From NCBI GenBank assembly GCA_004431415.1, contig QPMI01000452.1, forward strand, positions 186,001 to 250,000: a DNA stretch of 64,000 bases, in the 5' to 3' direction. The stretch is from Cyanophora paradoxa (lineage: Eukaryota; Glaucocystophyceae; Cyanophorales; Cyanophoraceae). A program made the translations under genes and the position numbers. Positions 37,736-47,243 of the stretch are shown in pieces; the first letter of the stretch is position 1, and every line of letters begins with the position of its first letter. The notes beneath the pieces were generated by a model that was not told the DNA's origin, did not search any database, and saw nothing but the letters and a program-made list of their open reading frames with translations.

Positions 37736-38010
37736 CTGTAGGACGGCTTTTGTATACGTGGCCGTAGTTTTTAAATTGCCGTAAATTGCCGAGAGGCCGA
37801 ATTCGGCAATTCTAGGCATCGGCAATGTTGCTTGGGGTAGGGGTCGTAGGACCCGTATACGTAGGGGTTTTCTTAGGCCGCCATAGAGCGAAAGCCTGAA
37901 TTCGGCAACTTATCGCCACGGCAATTTCAGTACCCCCCCGCGCTGCGGGAGCGCGTCTGTTAGCCCAGACGCGTGCACGTCTCTCACGTCAACCATCTGG
38001 ATCGTAATCT

Positions 38011-38814
38011 GTGGCTCTAGACGAGCTTGAGCGTATGCCGCGATCAGAGCAGAACCGGGCGACAGCCAACTTCGACCTTGCCCCGCTGCAGGCGGAGTGG
38101 CAGCGGCTGTTTCCGACTAGCGCTGTGCCATTGACAGTGCTCACGCTTGTTACTGTTGCGACCGTCGCCCAGCTCTATCCGCCAACCTTCAGTTATGCTA
38201 GCATCATTCCTCCGACTGCTTGGACCTTCTACACGCAGCCGGCCTTCGATGCGCTACAGCAGCTGATCACTGAGCGTGTGAGCGCTCTTACCAGCGAGCC
38301 AGCGCATTCGGTCGCGCGCTGGGGTCGCGGTTTTCTTGTGATCTTCAGTAGTACTGCGCATTGTGAGCGGTTCCTGACATCGGTCGGTGCAGCTGGCCTC
38401 CAGTTGGCCGTTCCAGCCCTTGGCATTCTTGCGGCCGCTTGGATTGTCGGCCGTGAGCCGACGCCGCCGGCGGGCGGTCTGCCTCCTGACCCTGGCCAGC
38501 CGCCGCTTCAGCGCCCGCAGGGCCAGGATCACTGGATCTGGCTTGAGAAGTTTCAGCATCGGCCCGATGAGGACCCTATCCGCCATTGGCTGGCGCAGCG
38601 CGGCCTGAAAGTCCGGCACATTCATTATCAGCAGCGGGGCATGCCAGCCGGGATTATGAAGATCTATCTCTCTGAGCTGCCCCGCTCGATGTGCAAGTTG
38701 CTCTTCCTAATACGGTTACCTTTGGCGACGGGCTTGAGCTTCGTGTGGCGGCCAGCTGGCGGGACTGCCGCCTGTATGGTTGCGGAGGCCGGCCTCACCT
38801 TCCTCATCCCCTAG
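38011..38814 (+). CDS. Retrotransposon ORF1-like protein
   Basis: An open frame of 267 codons in the position of LINE ORF1. It has a central hydrophobic stretch (PALGILAAAWIVG), a Pro-rich linker and a DHWIWLEKF...VRHIHYQQRGMP section that could be a small nucleic-acid-binding fold; I see no zinc knuckle. ORF1 proteins of LINEs bind the element RNA. Coding-like sequence continues in another frame to about 39,220 (SSASRPQKAARKE, then a Pro-rich tail), so the true ORF1 may be longer and broken near 38,810. Confidence 0.6.
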   Translation: MALDELERMPRSEQNRATANFDLAPLQAEWQRLFPTSAVPLTVLTLVTVATVAQLYPPTFSYASIIPPTAWTFYTQPAFDALQQLITERVSALTSEPAHSVARWGRGFLVIFSSTAHCERFLTSVGAAGLQLAVPALGILAAAWIVGREPTPPAGGLPPDPGQPPLQRPQGQDHWIWLEKFQHRPDEDPIRHWLAQRGLKVRHIHYQQRGMPAGIMKIYLSELPRSMCKLLFLIRLPLATGLSFVWRPAGGTAACMVAEAGLTFLIP

Positions 38815-39662
38815 CTGACCATCACCCTCTCTCTCTGAATTTCATACCTCCAAACTCTCCGCCGCGTCCACTCCGTCCTCAGCGTCCCGGCCTCAGAAGG
38901 CGGCCCGCAAGGAGACAGCCGCAGCTGGGCCCAGCGCAGCTGCAGATAAGCCTGCAGCTGATCAGTTTACTTATTCTTACCCAGCAACTGGCCCGCGTTG
39001 GACAGAGGCAACTGGTCCTATGGGCCTTGAGCTCTCCGCCCCGCCAGGGCCTGACGGACAGCTCTCCAAGCCTGCCCACCGCATTGTCTTCCCCTTCAGG
39101 CCATTCTCCAAGCCCGGGCCGGGAAGGCCTCTGCCGCACCTCCCGCCCCTCTGGCTCCGCTGGCGGCCCTTCGGACATGGCTATAGACCCGGTGAGCTCT
39201 TTCTTTTTGTTCAGATCTAATAGGGGTGTACAGTTGGTGGCCCCCCGGCTGCGCTGCAGTTGGGGTTGTGGACTGCCAAAGCTGCACTGCAGCTGCGGCA
39301 TGATGCCAAGGCTGCGCTGCAGCTGCGGCACCTTGAACTTGCAATTGTTCTGATCTGGGCTTTAAAACTGGATTACTGTTTAAATACGATGCATAGACAT
39401 CTCATAAATTGGCACTCTTATTACTTTTTTCAACTCGCCCTCACCTTGTTTCTGAGCGCAGCCCGCTGGCCTGCCCACGGAGATGACGAACATGCAGATC
39501 GCTGCCGCCGGCCGTACAATTCCAACACGCGTTCGGGGTGCCGGTTCTGGCACTGGTGCCGGTTCTGGCACTGGCAAGTAGGGTCGTCTCGTATTTTGCC
39601 CTTCTTCAATTTAAGCTTGTACATAGTTTTCTCTGGATTCTTTAAACCACCGTGATCATACT

Positions 39663-40537
39663 ATGGCCATCAATATTGTCTCCCTGAACGTTGCAGGGAA
39701 ATTAGTAGGAGACACAAGCTTCTGTGCTTCACTTGGTATGCACCACGTTGATTATCTCCTTAAGTGTGCTCGTGAACAGTCTCGCAAATCCATAGTTTGT
39801 TTACAGGAAACTCACGTATCGAGTAAAGTAGACGCTGCTTTTCTGAAAGGCAAGTGGGGGCTACCCCTTCGTACTGGGCTTTCAATCCAGAAGTTGCCAG
39901 TCAAGGTGTAGCTACTCTCTTCCCTAATAAGCGATTTAGCATTACCTCGCTAGCTCCTGCACAGAGTTCCCGGCTGCAGCTGTTCCTGTTGCGCTCTGGA
40001 ACTGTAAATATTTACCTGTGCAACATTTACGCACCTGTTCAGGATGCTGAACGGTTAGGCTTCTACGAGACATTGTGTCATACTCTGGAGTCGGTCGTTC
40101 CTGTGGGGTCCCATTTAATCTTATGTGGTGATTTTAACTTTCACCTTTTGCCTTCTGACGCGAACAGTACTTCGGGGCGGGTGTCGCCCCCTGCATCCTT
40201 TGAAGCGGTTTGCTCGCAATATCAACTCCAGGATGTTGCATCGCTTTGTACGGATGAGCGCCGGTCTAATCGATTTAAAACGTTTTATCGGACTAATGCC
40301 CAGGCAGCCTCGGGGGCCGTCGAATCTCGTCTAGATTATTTCTTTGTCTCTCAATCCCTACTCGCATGGAACCCAGTGCTCGTCCCATGGATGAAATACA
40401 CTTCCAGACATCTTGATAGGCCTCTTTCTGATCACATTGGAATTCAACTCACGCTGTCCCTCCAGTTCATCAGCGTGGGCCGGGTCGCTGGAAGATGCGA
40501 TGGACCTTTATGGGAAGAACCCAGCGTATCTCGCTGA
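39663..40537 (+). CDS. Retrotransposon ORF2, AP endonuclease-like domain, with frame break
   Basis: The endonuclease that nicks target DNA for target-primed reverse transcription. The first frame (39,663-39,911) has INIVSLNVAG and IVCLQETH. At the GGGGG run near 39,855 the frame drops by one base, and the second frame (39,854-40,537) continues with NIYLCNIYAPV, ILCGDFNF, SRLDYFFVS and PLSDHIGIQL. These are the catalytic Asn, Glu, Asp/Asn and Asp/His blocks of the exonuclease-endonuclease-phosphatase fold. Past about 40,460 the natural frame shifts again (HQRGPGRWKM in a third frame), towards the reverse-transcriptase part. Confidence 0.88.
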
Positions 40538-42817
40538 AATTCGGAAGGTTTTTCAGATGTGGCGTGCTGAGTGGCCTTCGCCTGCATCCGATTCTATTCT
40601 TCGCTTCGAAGCTCTTAAACGGTATCTACAGACTGCTCTCTCTGCGTGGGAGTCGACTGAGCGGCGCAAGAATAAGTCGGCTTACTGGTCTGCCATGAAA
40701 CGTCTCGAACGTCTCATCACCGCCTATTCGCAGGGCGAGATCTTACGGGACAGTTTCTTGAGTGGCCGCTCTGCTCTTTATAGAGAGCTGCGGGAGCGCA
40801 TGCCTCAAGTGTGTAGGGCTGCCGTTCAAGCTGACTCGCTATTCTCAAGTCAGAACGAGGCCACATCGAGGCGGGAGTTTTTCACTCATTATTTCGGAAC
40901 TGCTGAGCAGGAGACCGGATGTGAGAATAAACTCCGGCCGGCCAACACCCGGATCCCTCTTATGCTTCTGATAATCCCTTTGTGCTTATGACGTTGTCGG
41001 CAGCTCATTTCGCTGATTTATACGATGGTCAGCAAGCTCAAAGTGTGGTGGCGGCGCATCGTGATGAACGGGCTGAATGTGCGTCACTGTATGCGCCTTA
41101 TAAACTCATTCCGCGGGAGGCCGTGGATCTCGATACCCCACTGGCCGCCTATGAATTGTTGCAATCGTTTAAGGATATATCTGGGCTTAGAAAATCCCCT
41201 GGACTTGATGGTTTAGTACCTGAATTTTATAGTACTTTCTGGGGCGACATTGGTCCAGATTTTATGGAATACCTTAAGGCTATGCATAATCGGAAGGCGG
41301 CCCCTGGCTCGCTACGAGATATCCTCATTGTCCCAATTCCGAAACCTGGTACGGATGCGACTTTGGTCACTAACCGTCGGCCTATCTCTCTATCGAATGT
41401 AGAGGAGCGAGCAGTCGAGCGGGCATTATCTAACCGCTTGACCCCTATCATGCCCCGCTTAATATCAAAATATCAGTCGGGTTTTATCACCAAACGTTCT
41501 GCGGTGCATCAATTTATGCTCGTATATTTATTGATGTATTATGAGGGGGATAATCCCGATCTCGAGGAACTTTGTTTGGGGTTCCTTGATTTCTCCAAAG
41601 CCTATGATCGGGTGAATTGGGAGTTTCTTTTCTGGACCTTGAATCAATATGGATTTGGGTCATACTTTACTGACTGGGTCCGTCTTTTGTATTCTGATCT
41701 GTCGGGGATGATCCATATTAATGGCTGGACAACGCCTCGGTTTCCCATCCGGTGCGGAGTCCGGCAGGGTGGTCCTCTATCGCCATATCTATATAATTTG
41801 TGTGCGCATCTATTAATCATGTTAATCGATACTGAACCCCGTATACGCGGGGTGCAAATTTCTGGGCGGTCCATATGCAAGGTCCTCCAGTTTGCTGATG
41901 ATACTGTTCCCCTTATTGCCTCCTTTGCGGAATTCCCCATTTGGGACGCTCTCATTAAGAAATTTCAACGGTTAACAGGGGCGAAAATTAATCTCGAAAA
42001 ATCGCATATACTACCCATGCACTCACATTTATCTCTTCCACCTGATTGTCCTTTTGAGCGTATGAAGGTTGATCCTTCTGAGATTTCCGCAGATGCCAAG
42101 ATCGCCAAATATCTCGGGTTCCCTCTGGAGCTAGTGCATGACCGGTTTTGGAATAAAAAGACTGCTGCTCTCGTTCTGCGCGCACAGTCAGTTAACCGGA
42201 ATCGGATGCCTCTACGCTCTGGTGTTTTACTTGCGTGGGCTGCTATTGTGGGATCACTACATTATCCGCTGTATATTTTAGAACCGGGAGGTGATCGTTA
42301 TAAAGCTTGGAGTAATTTAATCCGCAACTTTTCGGGTGTACGCGGCTCCGTATCTACATATGTTACGGCGCTTCCGTTTAAAGACGGTGGATTAAATTGC
42401 CCAGATATTGTTACGTTTTCGCTGGCTTTAAAATCTAAATGGCTTGCCTTCCTTAACGACCCGGCCTGTTCAGCTCCTTGGAAGGAATATATTCAATACC
42501 AAATAGACCGTCAGTTGGCTCCATTCTCTTATGCTAATGTCATTTTGGGGCTTGATGTGTCTGCCATCTTGCCAAGATTGCATTTGCCACCGCTTTGGCA
42601 GATGCTGTTTGAGGCGTGGCGAGATCGTCAAGCCGTTGCATCTCCTACAACCGTGCATCAAATTTTGACCCAGCCTATTTTTCTTAATCCTTTATATGTT
42701 CTTCCTAGTGACATTGCAGCACAGACACATACTGAGTTTGCGAGAGCCGGTGTACAGCGCGTCGCTGACATTTGGGATGTACAGTTGCACCGATTTCGTG
42801 CTCCCCTGCAATGCTAG
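40413..42817 (+). CDS. Retrotransposon ORF2, reverse transcriptase domain
   Basis: A linker frame (40,413-40,991: DLYGKNPAYLAEIRKVFQMW) leads, through a frame change near 40,960, into the reverse transcriptase (40,982-42,817). Motifs: SPGLDGLVPEFY, RPISLSNVEERAVERALSNR, YQSGFITKRS, motif A FLDFSKAYDRVNW with the catalytic Asp, motif B VRQGGPLSPYLYN, motif C LQFADDTVPL (FADD instead of YADD, as in plant-type L1 elements), and SHILPMHSH. It copies element RNA into DNA at the nicked target. The frame ends at a TAG at 42,815, and coding continues one base back in the next frame. Confidence 0.93.
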
Positions 42818-44073
42818 TTGATTATACTGCTGCCTTTGATCAAATTTGTCGTGCCCTGCCATCCAGTTGGCTTACAACGCTTACTGCTAATGCCGTACCG
42901 GAACGTTTCTTATGGTATAAATCGAAAGATGATAAATATGTGTATCTGAGGGGTCCCTCGGGCTTTTTTGTGGCCTTCCCTCTTTTTGAAGGTGAGATTG
43001 TCCCACGGGTGTTGGATTTCGTCCCGTGGCCCCGTGGCCGCCCTCCAGATCCGCTCTTGTACCCTGGCGTACCAGCTGGCCTCTTGCCGCTTCATGTGCT
43101 CTCCTCCCAGTATTTTATTTCTTTGCGCAGAGGTTCGCGTCCAATTCTGGTTTCGCTTGGCACGGGTTCGACAGCTACGCTTTCCTACAGCAATTTTGCT
43201 TTCACATTCGATAAGATGCTCACGCTTCAGGGCTTTTCTGTTCGGCGCTTTTACCAGCTCGAGGTACAGCGACTGTGGCGGGTGCGGAGTAGGGCTAAGA
43301 TGCCTTCAGAACACTGGGGTCTGGATCTCCCTCTTAATCGCGTGTCTCAGCTCGTCGCCCTTCGTGCCTTTCCTATGCTGTGGCTCGATGTCCTCTTCCG
43401 TCTCCGATATAAGGCTTTCCCATCTTTACAACGGCCGCCGGTCGCGGCTATTTTCTGCCGCGCTTGTAATGATGGGCAGCATCGTTCAGTGCGGCACGTT
43501 TTCTTTGATTGCCCTGTGGTGCAGGGTTTTTGGCGGGCCATGCATGCTGAGCTCACATCCTTAGCAGAGGCTTTGCCCGAGGACGTGCAGCCCTCTTTAC
43601 CATTGCCTCCTATTACGTTCTCCGCTATTCTAGATCCACAAGTTCCCGGTGTTGCGGGGACATTGATCACATCTTCTGTGGATGCCGATTTCTGTGTTCG
43701 GTATCTCGGTTATATTTTGGCGGGCATTTACGCAATTTTTCAGCTGTCCCGTGCATATCTCTCACCCGATAATTTACTTGCTGAGCGGGTACCAGTGTAC
43801 TCCGTTAATGCTCTGCTAAACCTGTGGAAACGTTTTCTGGATATTCTCGAGATTACGTTGCCTCCTGCTGTCGAGCGCATTGAGCTTCTTCGTTTACGGC
43901 ATTTAGGGGAGGGCTCTGATTACGATGGTTCAAACCCTGAGTCACGTGACCGCCCTAGCCCCCTCAATCTATTTTTGATGCGAGCTTCTTTTCTGTGCGC
44001 GGAGCTATCCCTCTACAGCGCTCGGGCCCCCCAGCAGTCGCGGTCCCGGGCCCCCTGCAGTCGCTACCCCTAG
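42772..44073 (+). CDS. Retrotransposon ORF2 C-terminal region with zf-RVT finger
   Basis: Continuation of ORF2 after an apparent one-base loss in the CCCC at about 42,810. The main landmark is CRACNDGQHRSVRHVFFDC followed by PVVQGFW (about 43,455-43,540), the Cys/His pattern of the zf-RVT domain found C-terminal to many LINE reverse transcriptases. No RNase H motif is seen. The frame ends in a Ser/Pro/Arg-rich stretch. Confidence 0.8.
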   Translation: MGCTVAPISCSPAMLVDYTAAFDQICRALPSSWLTTLTANAVPERFLWYKSKDDKYVYLRGPSGFFVAFPLFEGEIVPRVLDFVPWPRGRPPDPLLYPGVPAGLLPLHVLSSQYFISLRRGSRPILVSLGTGSTATLSYSNFAFTFDKMLTLQGFSVRRFYQLEVQRLWRVRSRAKMPSEHWGLDLPLNRVSQLVALRAFPMLWLDVLFRLRYKAFPSLQRPPVAAIFCRACNDGQHRSVRHVFFDCPVVQGFWRAMHAELTSLAEALPEDVQPSLPLPPITFSAILDPQVPGVAGTLITSSVDADFCVRYLGYILAGIYAIFQLSRAYLSPDNLLAERVPVYSVNALLNLWKRFLDILEITLPPAVERIELLRLRHLGEGSDYDGSNPESRDRPSPLNLFLMRASFLCAELSLYSARAPQQSRSRAPCSRYP

Positions 44074-44101
44074 GCCTGCTGCTACAGTTAATGGCGTCGG
44101 C

Positions 44102-44560
44102 GTGAATCCTCAAGTTCAGCACATTGCGAGGCCATCTGCTAGCGCTGATACAGCTTCGGTCCCGGCTCCCTCGAGTTCTCGTTTGAGCTCGTCTGCCGAT
44201 GCTAGCGCTAGCGCCGCTTCTGCCTCCACATTAATATGCCCTATTTGTGGGAAGAACTTTCAGTCTTCTGCTGATCGTGACCGTCATGTTCGGGCTGATA
44301 AACATCCTGCTAACGCCCGTGGCGTTCGCCGACCTCGAACCCCCTCTAGTTCAGAGAATCCTCCAGATCCTGTGCCTCCTGCCCAGCGCCCCCGCCTCCA
44401 GTCTCCGGATCCGGCACCCCAGTGCTTGCTCCAGCTCCTGCAGCTGCGGCTACATATGCCGAGCCCCGTCAGCCTGTTCCGACTTTGCGACGGATTCGCT
44501 CCCCTGCACCCTCACCGTCGCCACCTGCTCAGCGGCTCCGTACTTCCCTGCCCCCCCTAG
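44102..44560 (+). CDS. Retrotransposon C-terminal segment with C2H2 zinc finger
   Basis: A Ser/Ala-rich section leads to CPICGKNFQSSADRDRHVRA followed by DKH, a single classical C2H2 zinc finger (C-x2-C-x12-H-x5-H), at about 44,238-44,310. A Pro/Ser-rich section follows. It starts 29 bases after the previous frame's stop, so it is either the broken end of ORF2 or a small separate reading frame. It probably contributes nucleic-acid binding. Confidence 0.6.
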   Translation: MNPQVQHIARPSASADTASVPAPSSSRLSSSADASASAASASTLICPICGKNFQSSADRDRHVRADKHPANARGVRRPRTPSSSENPPDPVPPAQRPRLQSPDPAPQCLLQLLQLRLHMPSPVSLFRLCDGFAPLHPHRRHLLSGSVLPCPP

Positions 44561-44911
44561 TCCTTCTCTGATACCTTCCGTTTCACGAATCCGCCGCCCC
44601 CGGTCTCCGTCGAATTCAACCTTGCCTCCCGATGCCGATCCGTCCCTGTCCATGTGTCTCGGCGCCTGCGGCTTTCCTCTCCTGTACCTTCGGCTTCCCT
44701 CTGGCTGTCCCGCCAGATCCACCTCGCCCGCCGGTTCCTGCATGGCCCCTTTGATTCATGATAGTCTTGTATCAATCTTCGCTTCACCTCAACTTAGTTT
44801 ACCCTCAGTTGTTTTGCCGTCACCTCCATCAGATGCTTCATCGATGTTAGTTAGGAGCACTGGCCCCTCCACCTTCCAGTTCCTCGTGTATTCCATGCCT
44901 TCCCTGTACCT

Positions 44912-45613
44912 TTGATTCCGTTCCCTTTGTCGTTAGCTCTGCCTCTTCCTCCTCCATCTCTCACTGTTAGCCCTCAGGCAGTTCCGCCTCTTTATCTTCA
45001 GCGACCGTCAGACCGTATAGTTTTTGGCAGCGAGTATTTTGTGTATGGTGACGTTCCTCGTGTGTACCCTTCTCTCTCTTCTACTTCGCTATATTTGCCT
45101 CTCCCGCCTGGTTCAGCCCCATCGTCTGCCTTCCCTGTCACTACTGGCTTGCGTTTCGCCCCTCCTCTTATACTGCCGATTCCGAGTCTGCACCCGAGCT
45201 CTGCCCCTTTCCTCGTGTCGTCCCCAGTTCCTCAGATTAGTCTTCAGCCGTCCATTGTTTTACCAACTCTACAATCTCGATTCCGTTTAGACACTCCGCC
45301 AGCTTCGACTTTCCCCTCTAGTGGTGTCCTACGTTTCGCCTCTCCTACTGTTCTACCGCCTTTGCCTCCTGCGACTACGTCTTCTAGTTCTGCTGTTAGC
45401 TCTGTCTTGTCGTCTTCGTCTAGATCTTCGTCTTCGACTGTAGTTCCTCGTGCTCGTTCTCCTTATTTGCTGCGTCCCCGTGCTCCTCGTCGTTCTAGTG
45501 TGACTAGTACTTCTGCATCGACGCCCTTGAGCTCTTCTACTCCTTCTCTTCGTGCTCGTTCTCCTTATCTTTTGCGTTCTTCTGATCGTGTCCCTTCTCG
45601 TGATCCCTCTTGA
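44912..45613 (+). CDS. Ser/Pro-rich open frame at the 3' end of the retrotransposon
   Basis: An open frame of 233 codons made almost only of Ser, Pro, Leu, Thr and Arg, with RARSPYLLR repeated near its end (ARSPYLLRPRAPRRSS, then LRARSPYLLRSSDR). No domain is recognised. It could be the remaining C-terminus of ORF2 after frame breaks or a 3' untranslated region with biased composition. Confidence 0.35.
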   Translation: MIPFPLSLALPLPPPSLTVSPQAVPPLYLQRPSDRIVFGSEYFVYGDVPRVYPSLSSTSLYLPLPPGSAPSSAFPVTTGLRFAPPLILPIPSLHPSSAPFLVSSPVPQISLQPSIVLPTLQSRFRLDTPPASTFPSSGVLRFASPTVLPPLPPATTSSSSAVSSVLSSSSRSSSSTVVPRARSPYLLRPRAPRRSSVTSTSASTPLSSSTPSLRARSPYLLRSSDRVPSRDPS

Positions 45614-45685
45614 TTCTGTATATATTTTGTGCTAGTTTACTGTATCTTTGATTTGTGATTGCTTTGTTGTCTTTAATATCACTAC

Positions 45686-45710
45686 CTACGGGGGGTTCGC
45701 CCCACCGTAG
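45686..45710 (+). promoter_or_regulatory. UUCG-capped hairpin just before the retrotransposon poly(A)
   Basis: CTACGGGGGG (45,686-45,695), loop TTCG (45,696-45,699), then CCCC, a bulged A and CCGTAG (45,700-45,710). A ten-pair GC-rich stem with a UUCG tetraloop lies 6 bases before the A-run. In several LINE families a 3' stem-loop is the recognition site of the reverse transcriptase; that role here is inferred. Confidence 0.65.
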
Positions 45711-45787
45711 TCTCTCAAAAAAAAAAAAATTCCGGTTTTGGGCGAATTCGGCAATTTCACTCCACGGCAATTTGAGCCGTCCTACAG

Positions 45788-46852
45788 TATGATATACGCG
45801 CGCGGCGCGCGCGCGAGAGATCTCAGTATATATACACAGTATGATACGCGCGCGCGCGATCATCGGATCGCGATCGCGAGCTCGATCGAGTCGCCGGCGC
45901 CGCGACTCGGGGTCCACTGTCCAGGGAGTCGGGGAGTCCAGAATCACTCCGATCACGAGTCCAATGCCGCGGCGTCGCCAAGTCGACCGTCGGACGTCGA
46001 CGTGGGCGCAGTACTGTATACGCAGTACTATGACTCAGTGATAGTATGCGTACCGCGCCGCGCGCCATCGCCGAGAGTCGTACGTATACACGAGATCGCC
46101 GCGGTGCGATCGGTGAAGCTCGAAATGCATATACATCGATCGAGCGACTTGTTGACTCTGTGAGCGGCGCATGCTATACCAGTATACGTATGCGTACGCT
46201 ATACGGTAGCTAGCTATAGCTGAGGTATAGCTAAGCATAATTCAAACCGCAGCAATAGTCGGTCGCGAGCTGTGAGTCTTACTCAGTGACTTGCGACTTC
46301 GAATACCGCATGCGCAGTGCCGGTATAGCTACCGGTATAGCTTGCCTGCAACTTTGGCAAGTTAGGCTAACTTGGCAACTGTCGTTGAGTCGGAGATCGA
46401 GAGGCGATCAGCAACATCGATATTAATTCGGAGTCCCTAGTAGATCTAGACTCTCTACAGCCCCCGATCGCGTGAGCCCACGTACAAGATCGCATACACG
46501 CGTAAGGTATACGTATACGTATACGGTGCGTTGGATTCGAAGTTCATGATTCCCGAAGCTTAAGGCGCGTGCGCGTGCACATATATATATACATGTGGAT
46601 GTACATGCATATGCATACATGCATATGCATATGCATATGTACATGTCGACGTCGATGTGGATGTACATGATATCGATAAGCTTAATTATAATCCGTAGCA
46701 GCTGCAGCTGCAGCCTGCAGGCCGTTAAATTATAACAGTACTAGTGTGATCGCGAGCCCGCGATCGCGATCGAGAACTTGCACGATATGTAGAGAGTGTT
46801 CGTGTACGGTACATGCTCCATGTTTAACTAACATCGATATGTAGGCCACGAA
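45788..46852. other. Palindrome-rich host intergenic DNA
   Basis: No gene supported. The stretch is dense in self-complementary short words: CGCGCGCGCG (45,798-45,860), CGCGATCGCGA, GTATACGTATACG (46,508-46,523), repeated GCATATGCATATGCA (46,600-46,640) and CAGCTGCAGCTGCAG (46,698-46,715). Confidence 0.55.
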
Positions 46853-47086
46853 ATGGCCAGCTCGAGTTCAAAACCTGGGACACCGAGGCTGGTCCACATT
46901 CAGTCGCATCAGCTCCACCAGCCGATCGCGATCCCAGTCGATCTCAACTCGGCCTCCAGATCTTTGATTTCAGATCCGTCGTCTGTGCATATGGCCCCAG
47001 TCAACGTTGCAGAGGACTCCCGGCCGCTGGAATTTGAAGCGGCTGCAGGCCCAGGTCCGAATTCTCTGCAGGCGTATCGATTGTGA
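46853..47086 (+). CDS. Small open frame or first exon of a host gene, unrecognised
   Basis: 77 codons with balanced composition (MASSSSKPGTPRLVHIQSHQ...) lie between palindromic DNA and the boundary hairpin. No domain is recognised. It ends about 85 bases before the 28-bp hairpin arm and the change to AT-rich DNA. It could be the first exon of a host gene separated from the rest by the viral block, or a chance frame. Confidence 0.25.
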   Translation: MASSSSKPGTPRLVHIQSHQLHQPIAIPVDLNSASRSLISDPSSVHMAPVNVAEDSRPLEFEAAAGPGPNSLQAYRL

Positions 47087-47170
47087 TCCAGATTGAAGTT
47101 CCAATAATGTTGCGCAGCAGAACCAGATCCAGCCCCGATCGCGATCTATGAACAGAAACGTGCGCAAGCG

Positions 47171-47243
47171 ACACATATGAATATTCATATTTTAATCCCT
47201 CGGCGTTCCGCCTCAGGATTAAAATATGAATATTCATATGTGT
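47171..47243. repeat. Perfect 28-bp inverted repeat (hairpin) at the host/virus boundary
   Basis: The left arm at 47,171-47,198 (ACACATATGAATATTC...) is exactly complementary to the right arm at 47,216-47,243. The 17-base centre can extend the stem: after three mismatches, GGCG pairs with CGCC around a TTC loop. The structure coincides with the sharp change from GC-rich host DNA to AT-rich viral DNA. It could be a viral terminus, a transcription end signal or a precursor-type hairpin. Confidence 0.85.

Larger units (their letters stand above)
37940..45729 (+). mobile_element. Non-LTR (LINE, APE-type) retrotransposon with poly(A) tail
   Basis: The element runs from about 37.94 kb (5' end not precisely defined) to a 13-A tail at 45,717-45,729. 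It encodes an ORF1-like protein, an apurinic endonuclease-like domain, a reverse transcriptase with a FADD box, a zf-RVT zinc finger and a C2H2 finger. It has no long terminal repeats. Its GC content is lower than that of the flanking host genes. Several frame breaks, mostly single missing bases, interrupt ORF2, so this copy is either inactive or imperfectly sequenced. Confidence 0.92.
37736..45787. mobile_element. CTGTA-ended inverted-repeat element interrupted by a retrotransposon
   Basis: CTGTAGGACGGCT at 37,736-37,748 and its exact complement at 45,775-45,787 are both flanked by TA (37,734-37,735 and 45,788-45,789). Subterminal sequences are also related: both ends carry AAATTGCC and GAATTCGGCAA motifs. 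This looks like a short TA-inserting element of the same broad type as the 32.2-kb MITE, into which the non-LTR retrotransposon later inserted. A GAATTCGGCAA...CCACGGCAATTT stretch occurs on both sides of the retrotransposon (about 37,901-37,930 and 45,743-45,775) but is too diverged for a fresh target duplication. Confidence 0.65.
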
